DNA of 64,000 bases from Alphaproteobacteria bacterium (GTDB lineage: Bacteria; Pseudomonadota; Alphaproteobacteria; UBA8366): assembly GCA_028281325.1 (NCBI GenBank), contig JANQKC010000023.1, positions 62,001 through 126,000 on the forward strand, in the 5' to 3' direction. Under the pieces are notes generated by a model that was not told where the DNA came from, did no database searches, and saw nothing but the letters and a program-made list of their open reading frames with translations. Made by a program: the position numbers and the translations under genes. Position 1 is the stretch's first letter. Each line of letters begins with the position of its first letter. Of the stretch, positions 37,606 through 46,414 are shown piece by piece.

Positions 37606-38861
37606 CGGTTAACCTGACGACCTTGAACAATGGTTTTCGCATCGTCAGCCACGAGATGGCATCGGTTGAATCCGCGTCTGTCGGGGTTTGGGTCGGCGCG
37701 GGTACGCGCAACGAACCGGCGGAGGTGAACGGCGTCGCCCATCTGCTGGAGCATATGGCGTTTAAGGGCACCGAGTGTCGGAGCGCGGCCGATATCGCCG
37801 AGGAGATCGAAACTGTCGGCGGTCACCTCAACGCCTATACCAGCCGCGAGAGCACGGTCTACTACGCCAAGGTGTTGAAGGAAGACGTACCGTTGGCGTT
37901 GGATATCTTGGCGGATATTCTTCAAAACGCGACCTTCGACAATGAAGAACTCAAACGCGAACGCGCCGTGATATTGCAGGAAATCGGACAGGCGCATGAT
38001 ACGCCCGACGATTTGGTTTTCGACTGTTTCCAATCGACGGCCTTTCCGGATCAACCGCTCGGCCGGCCGGTGCTCGGCCATGCCGAAGTGGTGCGCGGCA
38101 TGACGCGCGAGACCATCATGGATTACATGCGCCAGGCTTATGCGAGCGATCGAATGGTCCTGGCGGCGGCGGGTCGCGTCGATCACGACGCACTGGTCAA
38201 GTTCGCGGAGCGGCGTTTCGGCGGTTTGCAGCCGAACGGCAGCCTCAACACGGAACCGGCGCAATATACCGGGGGCGAACAGCGGGACGACCGGGACCTG
38301 GAACAACTCCACCTGGTGTTGGGTTTTCCTGGCGTTTCCTATGGTGATGACGATTTCTACGCGGCGACGATCCTGTCCACATTGTTCGGCGGCGGCATGT
38401 CGTCGCGTTTGTTTCAGGAGATCCGCGAGAAGCGCGGCCTCGTCTATTCGATCTACTCGTTCGCGTCCTATTATGCGGATGGCGGCTTGTTCGGCATTTA
38501 TGCGGGGACCGGGGACGCCGAAGCCGCATCCTTGATGGAGGCGGTCTGCACCGAGATTGTCCGGTTACCGGACTCCATCCGCGATGAAGAGGTCATCCGC
38601 GCCCGCAATCAACTGAAGGCGGGCACGCTGATGTCGTTGGAATCGACCGGATCGCGCTGCGACCAATTGGGTCAGCAGACGCTTGCTTTCGGCGCGCCGG
38701 TTCCATTGGAGGAACAAGTGCTGCGCATCGAGGCGGTCGATGCGGACGCTGTCGCCAGCTTGGCGCGCCGGACTTTCTCCGGCCGTCCGACGATCGCCGC
38801 GATCGGGCCATCGGAACAGTTGCCGGCGCTTGCGGACGTGACCGGCATGCTTGTCATGTAG
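37602..38861 (+). CDS. M16 family zinc peptidase (mitochondrial processing peptidase-like)
   Basis: A 419-residue pitrilysin-family protein. The inverted zinc motif HLLEH is intact (H47, E50, H51) in GVAHLLEHMAFKGT, with the distal glutamate in ELKRERAVILQEI, so it should be an active peptidase like the beta subunit of mitochondrial processing peptidase. The C-terminal half carries FGGGMSSRLFQEIREKRGLVYS. It overlaps thrC by four bases. The thrC-M16-acetyltransferase order is common in alphaproteobacteria. Confidence 0.93.
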   Translation: MTVNLTTLNNGFRIVSHEMASVESASVGVWVGAGTRNEPAEVNGVAHLLEHMAFKGTECRSAADIAEEIETVGGHLNAYTSRESTVYYAKVLKEDVPLALDILADILQNATFDNEELKRERAVILQEIGQAHDTPDDLVFDCFQSTAFPDQPLGRPVLGHAEVVRGMTRETIMDYMRQAYASDRMVLAAAGRVDHDALVKFAERRFGGLQPNGSLNTEPAQYTGGEQRDDRDLEQLHLVLGFPGVSYGDDDFYAATILSTLFGGGMSSRLFQEIREKRGLVYSIYSFASYYADGGLFGIYAGTGDAEAASLMEAVCTEIVRLPDSIRDEEVIRARNQLKAGTLMSLESTGSRCDQLGQQTLAFGAPVPLEEQVLRIEAVDADAVASLARRTFSGRPTIAAIGPSEQLPALADVTGMLVM

Positions 38862-38886
38862 CGGGGTGAAGGTCGGGGGCGGCGGC

Positions 38887-39495
38887 ATGTTGGGAATTCT
38901 ATCGGGTCGGATGCCGGCGGTCCGGATCGACGGCGGTACGGTCTATGTCCGGCCGCCGAAGAAACGGGACCGCGACGAATGGGTTCACCTTCGCCATCTT
39001 AGTCGCGAGTTCCTGGTGCCGTGGGAGCCAGCGTGGCCGACCGATGCGGCGACGCCGGCGGCTTTCAATCGGCGTTACCGGCGTTTTTGCCACGATTGGC
39101 AGAATCGGTCGGGCTTCGCGTTCTTCATCTTCGAGCAATCGAGCGACGCCTTGACCGGCGGGATTACCCTGTCGAATGTCCGGCGCGGCGTCACGCAGTG
39201 CGGGAATATCGGTTATTGGATGGGCGAGCCGTTCGCGGGACGTGGCTATATGTCCGAAGCCGTGGCGCTGGTCCTGTCCTTCGCCTTCGATACCTTGGGT
39301 CTGCATCGGGTGGAGGCCGCATGCCTGCCGCATAATGACGCGAGCCGGCATTTGCTGCTGAAATCCGGGTTCCAGGAGGAAGGTATCGCGCGCCGATACC
39401 TGCGCATCAACGGACGATGGCAGGACCACGTGACGCACGCTATTTTGCGGGAAGACTTCATGACCTCGAAAGGCCGGACGGCGGAGCGACCCTAG
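38887..39495 (+). CDS. GNAT acetyltransferase, RimJ/RimL type
   Basis: A 202-residue acetyltransferase. The RimJ-like features are VYVRPPKKRDRDEWVHLR near the N-terminus, NIGYWMGEPFAGRGYMSEAV (acetyl-CoA loop) near residue 110 and LGLHRVEAACLPHNDASRHLLLKSGF after it. RimJ acetylates the N-terminus of ribosomal protein S5; the present target is not proven. The start at 38887 follows GTCGGGGGCGGCGG; other in-frame starts lie at 38851 and 38911. Confidence 0.85.
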   Translation: MLGILSGRMPAVRIDGGTVYVRPPKKRDRDEWVHLRHLSREFLVPWEPAWPTDAATPAAFNRRYRRFCHDWQNRSGFAFFIFEQSSDALTGGITLSNVRRGVTQCGNIGYWMGEPFAGRGYMSEAVALVLSFAFDTLGLHRVEAACLPHNDASRHLLLKSGFQEEGIARRYLRINGRWQDHVTHAILREDFMTSKGRTAERP

Positions 39496-39497
39496 GC

Positions 39498-40130
39498 TCA
39501 AGCGTGGCCGGCGTCGCCCGACAGCAAAGCCGGATCGAAGCCGATCTTGCCGATCGCGCGTTCCCATTTGGTGTCGAGATCGCCCTCGAACAGCAACGTA
39601 TCGTCCGACGGGACGTGCAGCCAGGCATTCTGCTGTATCTCACCGTCAAGCTGGCCCGGTCCCCAGCCGGAGTAGCCGAGGGCGAGGATGGACTGCCGGG
39701 GACCGCGTTGTTCGGCCATGTCCTTCAGGATGTCGATGGTTGCCGTCAGGCCGATCAGCGGATCGACCATGATCGTACCATTCTGTCCGTAATCGGCGGA
39801 ATGCAGCACGAATCCGCGGCCTGTCTCGACCGGTCCGCCGAAATGAACCGGCAGGCTGGGCGCGGCGGCCTCGGGCTCGATGTTCAGTTGGTCCAGCAGT
39901 TCCGGGAACGAAATGCCGTCGATCTGTCGGTTGACGACAAGGCCCATTGCGCCTTCGGCATTGTGAACACACATGTAGATGACCGTTTTTTCGAACCGCG
40001 GATCGCGCATGTTGGGCATGGCGATCAGCAGTTGGCCCGTCAGGTAGCCACCCGCCGGACAACCCGGGGTTTCATCGAAGACGTCCATCGGACAACCCAT
40101 CACCACATGCAATGCTGAAAGACGCTTCAT
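39498..40130 (-). CDS. YqgE/AlgH family protein
   Basis: A 210-residue protein of the UPF0301 (YqgE/AlgH) family. Diagnostic blocks are YLTGQLLIAMPNMRDPRFEKTV, GAMGLVVNRQID, HFGGPVETGRGFVLHS and ALGYSGWGPGQLDGEIQQNAWL. The molecular function is not established. It converges with the RimJ-like gene (2 bases between stops) and is divergent from the DsbD-like gene. Confidence 0.92.
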   Translation of the reverse strand: MKRLSALHVVMGCPMDVFDETPGCPAGGYLTGQLLIAMPNMRDPRFEKTVIYMCVHNAEGAMGLVVNRQIDGISFPELLDQLNIEPEAAAPSLPVHFGGPVETGRGFVLHSADYGQNGTIMVDPLIGLTATIDILKDMAEQRGPRQSILALGYSGWGPGQLDGEIQQNAWLHVPSDDTLLFEGDLDTKWERAIGKIGFDPALLSGDAGHA

Positions 40131-40306
40131 AATACGTCCTGGTGGAAGATAATTGAACCCAAAGGCGGATTAAGACCAACGAACCGCGCCCGTTCACGCG
40201 TGGCAACCCACGTAAAATTGAGGGGATTCTTGCCTGCCGCGACACTATATTCTCATGGGGGTTTTTTCGTCGGGGCGCGGAACAATATGGTTAACAAAGG
40301 TTTAAT

Positions 40307-42442
40307 GTGATCGGTCGACTCCTATACCGTATCGGCGCCATGCTTGCGCTCGTCGCCACGCTGATGGGCGTGGCTGTCGGCGCGTCCGCCCTTGAGAGTG
40401 ACTGGTCGGTGAACGATCAGGGCAAGTTACGCCTGGTATCGGCGACCGAGGGCGTCGGCGACCGGGAGTCGGTTGCGCTCGGCCTTGAGTTCAAACTGCA
40501 ACCCGGGTGGAAAATCTACTGGCGGTCGCCGGGCGACGCCGGATATCCACCGCGGATCGATTGGCAAAAATCGGAAAACGTGGCGTCGGCGCAGATGGAA
40601 TGGCCCGCGCCGGAGCGGTTCTCCGTTCTTGGCCTGGAGACGCTGGGCTACAAGGACGAGGTGATTCTGCCGTTGAAGGTGAAGCCGGTCGAGCCGGGCA
40701 AGCCGATCGCGCTGCGGGCCGATATCTCCTATTTGACCTGCGATGAGATCTGCGTGCCGCATCAGGTTCAGCTCGATCTCGATTTGCCGGCGGCGCCCGC
40801 TGAGCCATCGGATCAAGCGAATGCGCTGGCTCGGTTCAAGGCGCAGGTGCCGGGCGAAGGTCCGCGGCAGGGGCTTTCCATCGGGGCAGTGTCGCTGGCC
40901 GCGAAGGGCGAGGACGTGGTCCTGAAGGTCGAGGCCACGGCGGCCGATGCATTCGCCGATCCCGATCTTTATGTCGAAGGCCCCGAGGGTGCGTTTTTCA
41001 CGCGGCCGGACGTATCGCTTGCGACGAACGCGCGAAGCGCCGTGCTTACCCTCACCGCGGGCGGCGTGCCGCAAGAGGAATTCGACTCGACGCCCCTTCG
41101 TCTTACGCTGATCGACAGGGGCCGGGCGATGGAGCAGGTGTTCGCCGTCCGTCTCGGCGAGGGGACGGTGCCTTCGGTCGCCCTCGGCGGCATGGACGAG
41201 GCTCAATCGATCCTGACGATCATCGTTCTGGCGCTGATCGGCGGGCTGATCCTCAATCTGATGCCCTGCGTTCTTCCCGTTCTGTCGCTTAAACTTCTGA
41301 ATGTCATCGGACACGGTGGTGCGGAGCGCCGCGCCGTTCGCGCCGGTTTTCTAGCGTCTTCGGCGGGAATTCTGTTCTCGCTCCTGCTGATTGCCGTTGC
41401 CCTGATCGGCCTCAAGAGCGCCGGCATGATGATCGGCTGGGGGATACAATTCCAGCAACCGGTTTTCCTCGTCCTGCTGACGGCGGTCCTTGTCCTGTTT
41501 GCGTCCAATTTGTTCGGTCTGTTCGAGATCAATTTGCCGGGTCGCGTTACCGACCTTGCATCGCGGCGCGGCAAAGAGGATTCCCTTGGCGGGCACTTCA
41601 TGTCCGGCGCCTTCGCGACCTTGCTGGCCACGCCGTGTTCCGCGCCCTTCCTCGGTACCGCTGTCGGATTTGCCTTGAGCCGCGGACCGGCGGAAATTCT
41701 GATCGTGTTCACCGCGCTCGGCGTCGGTTTTGCGCTGCCGTTTCTCGCCATTGCGGCTTTCCCGGGGCTGGCGACACGGTTGCCGCGCCCCGGCCCCTGG
41801 ATGGAAAACCTGCGGCGCGTGCTCGGCTTGGCGCTTTTGGCGACCGGCGTGTGGCTGCTTACGATTGTTCATACCTTGGTGGGGATGGAAGCGACGATCG
41901 CGATTACGGCGCTGTTGGCCCTTATGCCGATGGTGCTTGCGGCGCGGCGGCTCGAAGGCTCGCGTATCGGCCGACATGCGTTGGTCGTCGTCGCGGGATT
42001 GATGACGGCGGCGGTCCTGGTGCCGGTCTTCGGGTCGTCGTCAACGTCGATCAAAGGATTCGGCACGGTCAGCGGCGTTTGGCAGCCGTTTGACGAAGCC
42101 GCCATCCCGCGGCTGGTGAGCGAAGGCAAGATCGTCATCGTCGATGTGACCGCGGACTGGTGCATCACCTGCCAGGTGAACAAAACCCTGGTGTTGGACA
42201 AAGGCGATGTCGCCGACATGTTGGAAAGCCCGACGGTCGTCGCCATGCAGGCGGATTGGACGCGGCCGGACTCGAAGATCGCCGCGTTTCTCGCTCGCTT
42301 CGGCCGGTACGGTATTCCGTTCAATGTCGTCTTCGGCCCGAAGGCGCCGCAAGGCGTCATCCTCCCCGAACTGTTGACGCAGAATGTCGTCATGTCGGCG
42401 TTTTCGGACGCCGCGTCGGACCGCGCGATCGTTTCCAAGTAG
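40307..42442 (+). CDS. DsbD-like protein-disulfide reductase
   Basis: A 711-residue membrane protein that carries electrons from cytoplasmic thioredoxin to the periplasm. It has a signal peptide (about 1-30), a periplasmic N-terminal domain with a reactive cysteine pair (C145 and C149 in LTCDEICVPH), eight transmembrane helices with the CcdA-like cysteines (NLMPCVLPVLS and ATPCSAPFLG), and a C-terminal thioredoxin domain with C619-I-T-C622. The N-terminal domain is of the larger ScsB/DsbD-alpha type. The GTG at 40307 follows AAAGG. Confidence 0.92.
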   Translation: MIGRLLYRIGAMLALVATLMGVAVGASALESDWSVNDQGKLRLVSATEGVGDRESVALGLEFKLQPGWKIYWRSPGDAGYPPRIDWQKSENVASAQMEWPAPERFSVLGLETLGYKDEVILPLKVKPVEPGKPIALRADISYLTCDEICVPHQVQLDLDLPAAPAEPSDQANALARFKAQVPGEGPRQGLSIGAVSLAAKGEDVVLKVEATAADAFADPDLYVEGPEGAFFTRPDVSLATNARSAVLTLTAGGVPQEEFDSTPLRLTLIDRGRAMEQVFAVRLGEGTVPSVALGGMDEAQSILTIIVLALIGGLILNLMPCVLPVLSLKLLNVIGHGGAERRAVRAGFLASSAGILFSLLLIAVALIGLKSAGMMIGWGIQFQQPVFLVLLTAVLVLFASNLFGLFEINLPGRVTDLASRRGKEDSLGGHFMSGAFATLLATPCSAPFLGTAVGFALSRGPAEILIVFTALGVGFALPFLAIAAFPGLATRLPRPGPWMENLRRVLGLALLATGVWLLTIVHTLVGMEATIAITALLALMPMVLAARRLEGSRIGRHALVVVAGLMTAAVLVPVFGSSSTSIKGFGTVSGVWQPFDEAAIPRLVSEGKIVIVDVTADWCITCQVNKTLVLDKGDVADMLESPTVVAMQADWTRPDSKIAAFLARFGRYGIPFNVVFGPKAPQGVILPELLTQNVVMSAFSDAASDRAIVSK

Positions 42443-42563
42443 CCGCAGCCCTTGACGTTTGCCGATTGACGAATAGATGCGAGTCTGTCGCTGATTTGTC
42501 ATTGGCATCGATTCTGGCTGATGCCATAAGGTGACGTAAAGAAACACCTCTTGGGAGTTGGAT

Positions 42564-43046
42564 ATGACCATTAAAGTTGGAGATAAATTGCCGTCTGCGA
42601 CCCTTTTCCGAATGGGCGCGGATGGTCCGGAAGCCGTAACGACGGACGATCTTTGCGCCGGCAAGAAAGTCGTCCTCTTCGGCGTGCCGGGCGCGTTCAC
42701 ACCGACCTGTTCGGCGCAACATGTTCCGGGTTTCCTCTCCAACGCGGGCGCGATCAAGGGCAAGGGCGTCGATACCATCGCGTGCATGTCGGTCAACGAT
42801 GCCTTCGTCATGGGCGCGTGGGCGAAGGATCAGGGCACCGGGGGCGAGGTCGAGATGCTGGCCGACGGCAGCGCGGACCTGACGAAACAGATGGGGATCG
42901 AACTCGATCTCGCCGATCGCGGCTTGGGCGTTCGGTGCCGCCGCTTTTCGATGGTGGTCGACGATGGCGTCGTCAAGGAGTTGAATCTGGAAGAGGGCGG
43001 CGCGCTGGAAGTCTCGGGCGCGGAGACGGTCCTCGAACAGCTCTGA
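42564..43046 (+). CDS. Peroxiredoxin (Prx5 type)
   Basis: A 160-residue atypical peroxiredoxin that reduces peroxides through the peroxidatic cysteine in [17 protein letters not shown] (near residue 49). The AFTPTCS context and length fit the Prx5/AhpE-like branch using glutathione or thioredoxin. The ATG at 42564 follows GGGAG. It has its own 121-base upstream gap; I saw no OxyR-type repeat there. Confidence 0.92.
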   Translation: MTIKVGDKLPSATLFRMGADGPEAVTTDDLCAGKKVVLFGVPGAFTPTCSAQHVPGFLSNAGAIKGKGVDTIACMSVNDAFVMGAWAKDQGTGGEVEMLADGSADLTKQMGIELDLADRGLGVRCRRFSMVVDDGVVKELNLEEGGALEVSGAETVLEQL

Positions 43047-43067
43047 TCGGTTAGATCGATCCGGCGG

Positions 43068-43769
43068 TTATTGCGTTCGGCCGAGCATTCGCAGAATGCC
43101 CCGCCGACGCAGCCGTTCGGCAAGCGTATAGGCGTCGGCTCCTTCCGCATTCGGGCGTGTGGGGTTGGCGCCTTCGTTTATCAGGAATTCGGTATCGGCG
43201 ACCGTAAACCCCTTGGCGATCGCAATATGCAGGGCTGAGTTTCCGTTTCCGTCCGGTGCGTCGACATCGGCGCCATGCGCCAGCAGAACTTTGGCGGCGG
43301 CGAAGCGTTTCAGCCGGTAGGCGTAGAGAAACGGCGTTTCGCCGTCGAACCGGTCGTCCGGTGATGCGCCGTGTTCGAGGAACAGCGCCGTCATCTCGGC
43401 ATCGTCGTTCCAGGCGGTCGCCCACAAGCAGCCATCCGGCTTTGCGCCCTGATCCAACAGATATCGCACCAGCGGTCGGTTGTGGCCGCGCGCGTAGGCA
43501 TGCCAGACTGGACGGGCGCGAAAGATTTCCCCATCGTCGGGAATCTCCTGAACGGCGTCTATGTCCGCGCCGCGCCGAAGGAGCAGGCTAGCGATGTCGA
43601 CCGAAATCTCCGGCGCTTGGTCGGTCTTGCGGGCATCGCGCGCCGCTGCGTAATGCAGACCGGTGCGTCCGCTGCGGTCCGAATATTGACTCCAACGGGG
43701 GTCGGCGTCGAGCAAGGCGGTTAGCGCCGGTCCGTCCCATGATTTCGCCGCTTTGATGAACCGGTTCAT
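43068..43769 (-). CDS. Ankyrin repeat protein
   Basis: A 233-residue soluble protein made of about five ankyrin repeats, recognisable as SGRTGLHYAAA, IASLLLRRGADIDA, MTALFLEHGASPDDR, AAKVLLAHGADVDAPDGNGNSALHIAIAKG and DTEFLINEGANPT. No enzymatic or membrane region is seen; ankyrin repeats bind partner proteins, unknown here. It follows rnhA on the same strand by 32 bases and converges with the peroxiredoxin gene. Confidence 0.85.
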   Translation of the reverse strand: MNRFIKAAKSWDGPALTALLDADPRWSQYSDRSGRTGLHYAAARDARKTDQAPEISVDIASLLLRRGADIDAVQEIPDDGEIFRARPVWHAYARGHNRPLVRYLLDQGAKPDGCLWATAWNDDAEMTALFLEHGASPDDRFDGETPFLYAYRLKRFAAAKVLLAHGADVDAPDGNGNSALHIAIAKGFTVADTEFLINEGANPTRPNAEGADAYTLAERLRRRGILRMLGRTQ

Positions 43770-43801
43770 GATTCCTTCCCGGATCGGTGGGGACGTATGC
43801 G

Positions 43802-44242
43802 TTACCGGATCGGGATGCCGTCGCGGGCCAGCATATCGGCGCGTTCGTTCTCCGGATGGCCGTCATGTCCTTTGACCCAGTGCCATTCCACTTGATGGCG
43901 GGCCATGGCGGTTTCGAGGCGCTGCCACAGGTCGACATTCTTCACCGGTTTCTTGGCGGCGGTTTTCCAGCCTTTGGCCTTCCAGTTGTGGATCCATTTC
44001 GTGATGCCGTCACGCAGATAGACGCTATCCGTATAGAGATCGATGTGCGAGGGACGCTTCAGCGCCTCCAGCGCTTGGATCGCGGCCATCATTTCCATGC
44101 GATTGTTGGTGGTGTCGTGTTCGCCGCCGTTCAATTCCTTTTCCGTGCCGCGCCAGCGCAACAAGGCGCCCCAGCCGCCGGGCCCCGGATTGCCGCTGCA
44201 GGCGCCGTCGGTGAAGATCTCCACGCGTTTGTCGTCCGCCAT
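43802..44242 (-). CDS. rnhA: Ribonuclease HI
   Basis: A 146-residue RNase HI that degrades the RNA of RNA-DNA hybrids. Catalytic residues are visible: D12 in [15 protein letters not shown], the Glu in [13 protein letters not shown], the Asp in [12 protein letters not shown], and the His/Asp of [13 protein letters not shown]. The ATG overlaps the thrB stop by one base (TGATG), so it is translationally coupled to thrB, a usual alphaproteobacterial pairing. Confidence 0.95.
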   Translation of the reverse strand: MADDKRVEIFTDGACSGNPGPGGWGALLRWRGTEKELNGGEHDTTNNRMEMMAAIQALEALKRPSHIDLYTDSVYLRDGITKWIHNWKAKGWKTAAKKPVKNVDLWQRLETAMARHQVEWHWVKGHDGHPENERADMLARDGIPIR

Positions 44243-45204
44243 CACTCGAGCCCGTAATCCTGTGGTTTGGTGACCTGCTGGTGAAAGCTGAGGATGCGCA
44301 GATATTCCAGCGGGTCTTTCGGTTTCACGAAGGCGCCTTCCGGGTGGTTCAACCAATCGTAGAGCCGGGTCAGCAGAAAGCGCATCGCGCTACCGCGGGC
44401 GAGCAAGGGTAACGCCCGCATCTCTTCGGCGGAAAAGGGCCGGCGTTTGCGATAGGCCGCCAGCATCAGTTTGGCCTTGGTCACGTTGAAGCTGCGGTCG
44501 CGCTCGAAACACCATGCATTCAGGCAGATACCGACGTCATAGGCGATGAAGTCATTGCAGGCGAAATAAAAATCGATCATGCCCGACAGCGTCTCGCCCC
44601 GGAAGAAAACATTGTCGGGGAATAGGTCCGCGTGACACACGCCCGTCGGCAAATCGTTCGGCCAGTTCCTCTCCAGGTGATCGAGTTCGCGCGACAGCGT
44701 GTCGCCGAGACCGGATTCCACCTGATCGGCCCGGTCGATGCAGCTGTCGAGCAGCGGTCGCCAGGATTGCACTGATAGGTTGTTGCGCCGCGACATCCCG
44801 AAAGACGCGCCGGCGATGTGGAAATCGGCCAGGGCCTCGCCGAGGGCGGCGCAGTGATAGGGGTGGATGCGGCGCGGCCACATGCCTTCGAGGAAACTGA
44901 TGATGGCGGCCGGACGGTCGCACAGGCTGCGCAGTGATTCGCCGTCCCGACCGTGCAGCGGCGTCGGGCAAGGGATGTTCTGGGCCGCGAGATGCTCCAT
45001 AAGATTGAGAAAGTAAGGTAGGTCTTCGGGCGACACGCGGCGTTCGTACAATGTCAGGATGTAATGTCCCGACTCGGTCTGCAGCAGGTAGTTGGTGTTC
45101 TCAACGCCCTCGGCGATTCCCTTGCAAGACAGCACGTCGCCGATGTCGTATTCGGCGACAAACCGGTCCAGATCTTCGTCGGATACTTCGGTGTAGACGG
45201 CCAT
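44242..45204 (-). CDS. thrB: Homoserine kinase (APH-fold type)
   Basis: A 320-residue aminoglycoside phosphotransferase-fold kinase that makes O-phosphohomoserine, the substrate of ThrC encoded 7 kb away. Key stretches are [22 protein letters not shown], the catalytic [11 protein letters not shown] (Brenner-type motif near residue 195), the metal-binding IDFYFA, and LNAWCFERD, which is typical of bacterial ThrB of this type. It heads a thrB-rnhA-ankyrin transcription unit; ispH, often just upstream, is absent here. Confidence 0.94.
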   Translation of the reverse strand: MAVYTEVSDEDLDRFVAEYDIGDVLSCKGIAEGVENTNYLLQTESGHYILTLYERRVSPEDLPYFLNLMEHLAAQNIPCPTPLHGRDGESLRSLCDRPAAIISFLEGMWPRRIHPYHCAALGEALADFHIAGASFGMSRRNNLSVQSWRPLLDSCIDRADQVESGLGDTLSRELDHLERNWPNDLPTGVCHADLFPDNVFFRGETLSGMIDFYFACNDFIAYDVGICLNAWCFERDRSFNVTKAKLMLAAYRKRRPFSAEEMRALPLLARGSAMRFLLTRLYDWLNHPEGAFVKPKDPLEYLRILSFHQQVTKPQDYGLE

Positions 45205-45492
45205 CGAATCCGCTTTTCGGTTTTATCCCAGCGACGTAACCGCACGATGGTCGCCGGGCCAAGGAGGCGTGCCGCGCTGCCGCGATTGTGTTCGGGCATG
45301 CCTTGCCGCAGTGCAGACGCTTGTCTAGTATCCTGCGCGCTGGCGCGTCAATGCCGCAGTTTCACGAAGCGGGCATATACGCTAGGACGTGAACGGAAGA
45401 CCGTGGCGGTTGGGCCTCAGGTGTGGTTCAAATGCCGCGACGTAAGACAACGATTGGCCAGACATTACCGAGCATCGGATCGAGTTTCCATT

Positions 45493-46023
45493 TTGCGGAT
45501 TAATGACATAGCGAAGGCCGCCGCGGCCGCCGGGCTGTTGGTCCTGGCGGCGTGCGCGCAATTCGAGCAGGAAATTGCCTTGTGCCCCAACGCGGCCATC
45601 CTGGAAGCGCCGGGCGAACTTGTCCGATTCGCGGACGGAACGCGCGCGGGGCCGGAAAACGTGTTGTTCCGGACGAAGATGAATCAGGTCTCCGGCGTCT
45701 GCGATTTCGACGAGAATACGATCGACATGGAACTGAGCGTCGCCATGGAGGCGAATAGGGGCGCTGCGAATACCGACGGCAAGGCCCAGTTCACCTTTTT
45801 TATCGCCGTTATCGATCGCGATCGTAAGATCCTCATGCGCGAGGATTTTCCGTTGATCGCCGTGTTCGAACGAGACGATGACGACGTCAAGTTCTCCGAA
45901 AACCTGACCCTGGAGATTCCGCGGCAAGAAGGGTTCGCACCGACGGATTACTCGGTCTATCTCGGTTTCGAGATGACCCCGGACGAGTTGGCCTATAACC
46001 GTCGGCGGCAGAAGCGGCGGTAA
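45493..46023 (+). CDS. Putative outer-membrane-type lipoprotein, unknown function
   Basis: A 176-residue product that looks secreted and lipidated: a short N-terminus (RINDIAKAAAAAG), a hydrophobic stretch and a lipobox LAAC near residue 22. The mature part is beta-rich and acidic, with LVRFADGTRAGPENVLFRT and FIAVIDRDRKILMREDFP. The TTG at 45493 gives a normal lipoprotein signal; upstream GTG codons at 45403 and 45421 would make it longer and hide the signal. The ribosome binding site is weak. I do not recognise the family. A 288-base gap to thrB precedes it with no other feature. Confidence 0.6.
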   Translation: MRINDIAKAAAAAGLLVLAACAQFEQEIALCPNAAILEAPGELVRFADGTRAGPENVLFRTKMNQVSGVCDFDENTIDMELSVAMEANRGAANTDGKAQFTFFIAVIDRDRKILMREDFPLIAVFERDDDDVKFSENLTLEIPRQEGFAPTDYSVYLGFEMTPDELAYNRRRQKRR

Positions 46024-46074
46024 CCTGCCTCGGGTCGCGGCAATAACGATTCCGAGATGCCTTTTCCTCCGATA

Positions 46075-46102
46075 TTGACAATCCTGGCGAAGCCCTTAGC
46101 CT
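46075..46102 (+). promoter_or_regulatory. Candidate promoter of the gcv operon
   Basis: TTGACA (46075-46080), a 16-base spacer, and TAGCCT (46097-46102). The -35 is perfect and the -10 weak. It lies about 30 bases upstream of the first glycine aptamer. Confidence 0.5.
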
Positions 46103-46130
46103 AGGCGCCGTTAAGGAAAGGCTCGCCGAT

Positions 46131-46358
46131 CCTTGCGGGAGAGACCGTCCCGACATTGTCGCTGCCACAGACGCAGGCATTGTCGAAGACGGCGCCGAAG
46201 GAGCAACCGCCCCGGAATCTCTCAGGCGAAAGGACCGCAAGGGAAGAGCACTCTGGAGAGTAGACGCCATCCGCCACGCGGCGGTGGGTCTCACCGAAGG
46301 GGTAAGCCGCGGTCCGGTTCCGGGCCTGGTGATGCTCTCAGGTTCCACGACAGAGCGG
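46131..46358 (+). ncRNA. Tandem glycine riboswitch
   Basis: Two gcvT-type aptamers in series. Aptamer 1 is closed by CTTGCGG (46132-46138) with CCGCAAG (46235-46241) and contains the conserved GGGAGAGACC, GCCGAAGGAGCAA and TCTCAGGCGAAAGGACCGC segments. Aptamer 2 is closed by CTCTG (46251-46255) with CAGAG (46351-46355) and has GGAGAG, CACCGAAGGGGTAAGC and CTCTCAGGTTCCACGACAGAG. Glycine binding normally raises expression of the cleavage genes, which follow directly. Confidence 0.93.
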
Positions 46359-46408
46359 GGCTCAGCGTCCACGGTATGGACACTGAGCCATTATGCATGT
46401 CCGTGGAG
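46359..46408 (+). promoter_or_regulatory. Riboswitch expression platform before gcvT
   Basis: A hairpin (GGCTCAG 46359-46365 with CTGAGCC 46383-46389, extended by GTCCA/TGGAC at 46367-46371/46377-46381) follows the second aptamer. Its inner strand TCCACGG (46368-46374) is exactly complementary to CCGTGGA (46401-46407), which includes most of the GGAG ribosome binding site (46405-46408) of gcvT. The two pairings exclude each other. There is no T-tract, so control is likely at translation. Confidence 0.65.
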
Positions 46409-46414
46409 TAGCCT

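Noticed and set aside
42443-42563. Possible OxyR site upstream of the peroxiredoxin gene
   Set aside because: The four-part ATAG-N7-CTAT pattern is not present; only isolated tetramers match.
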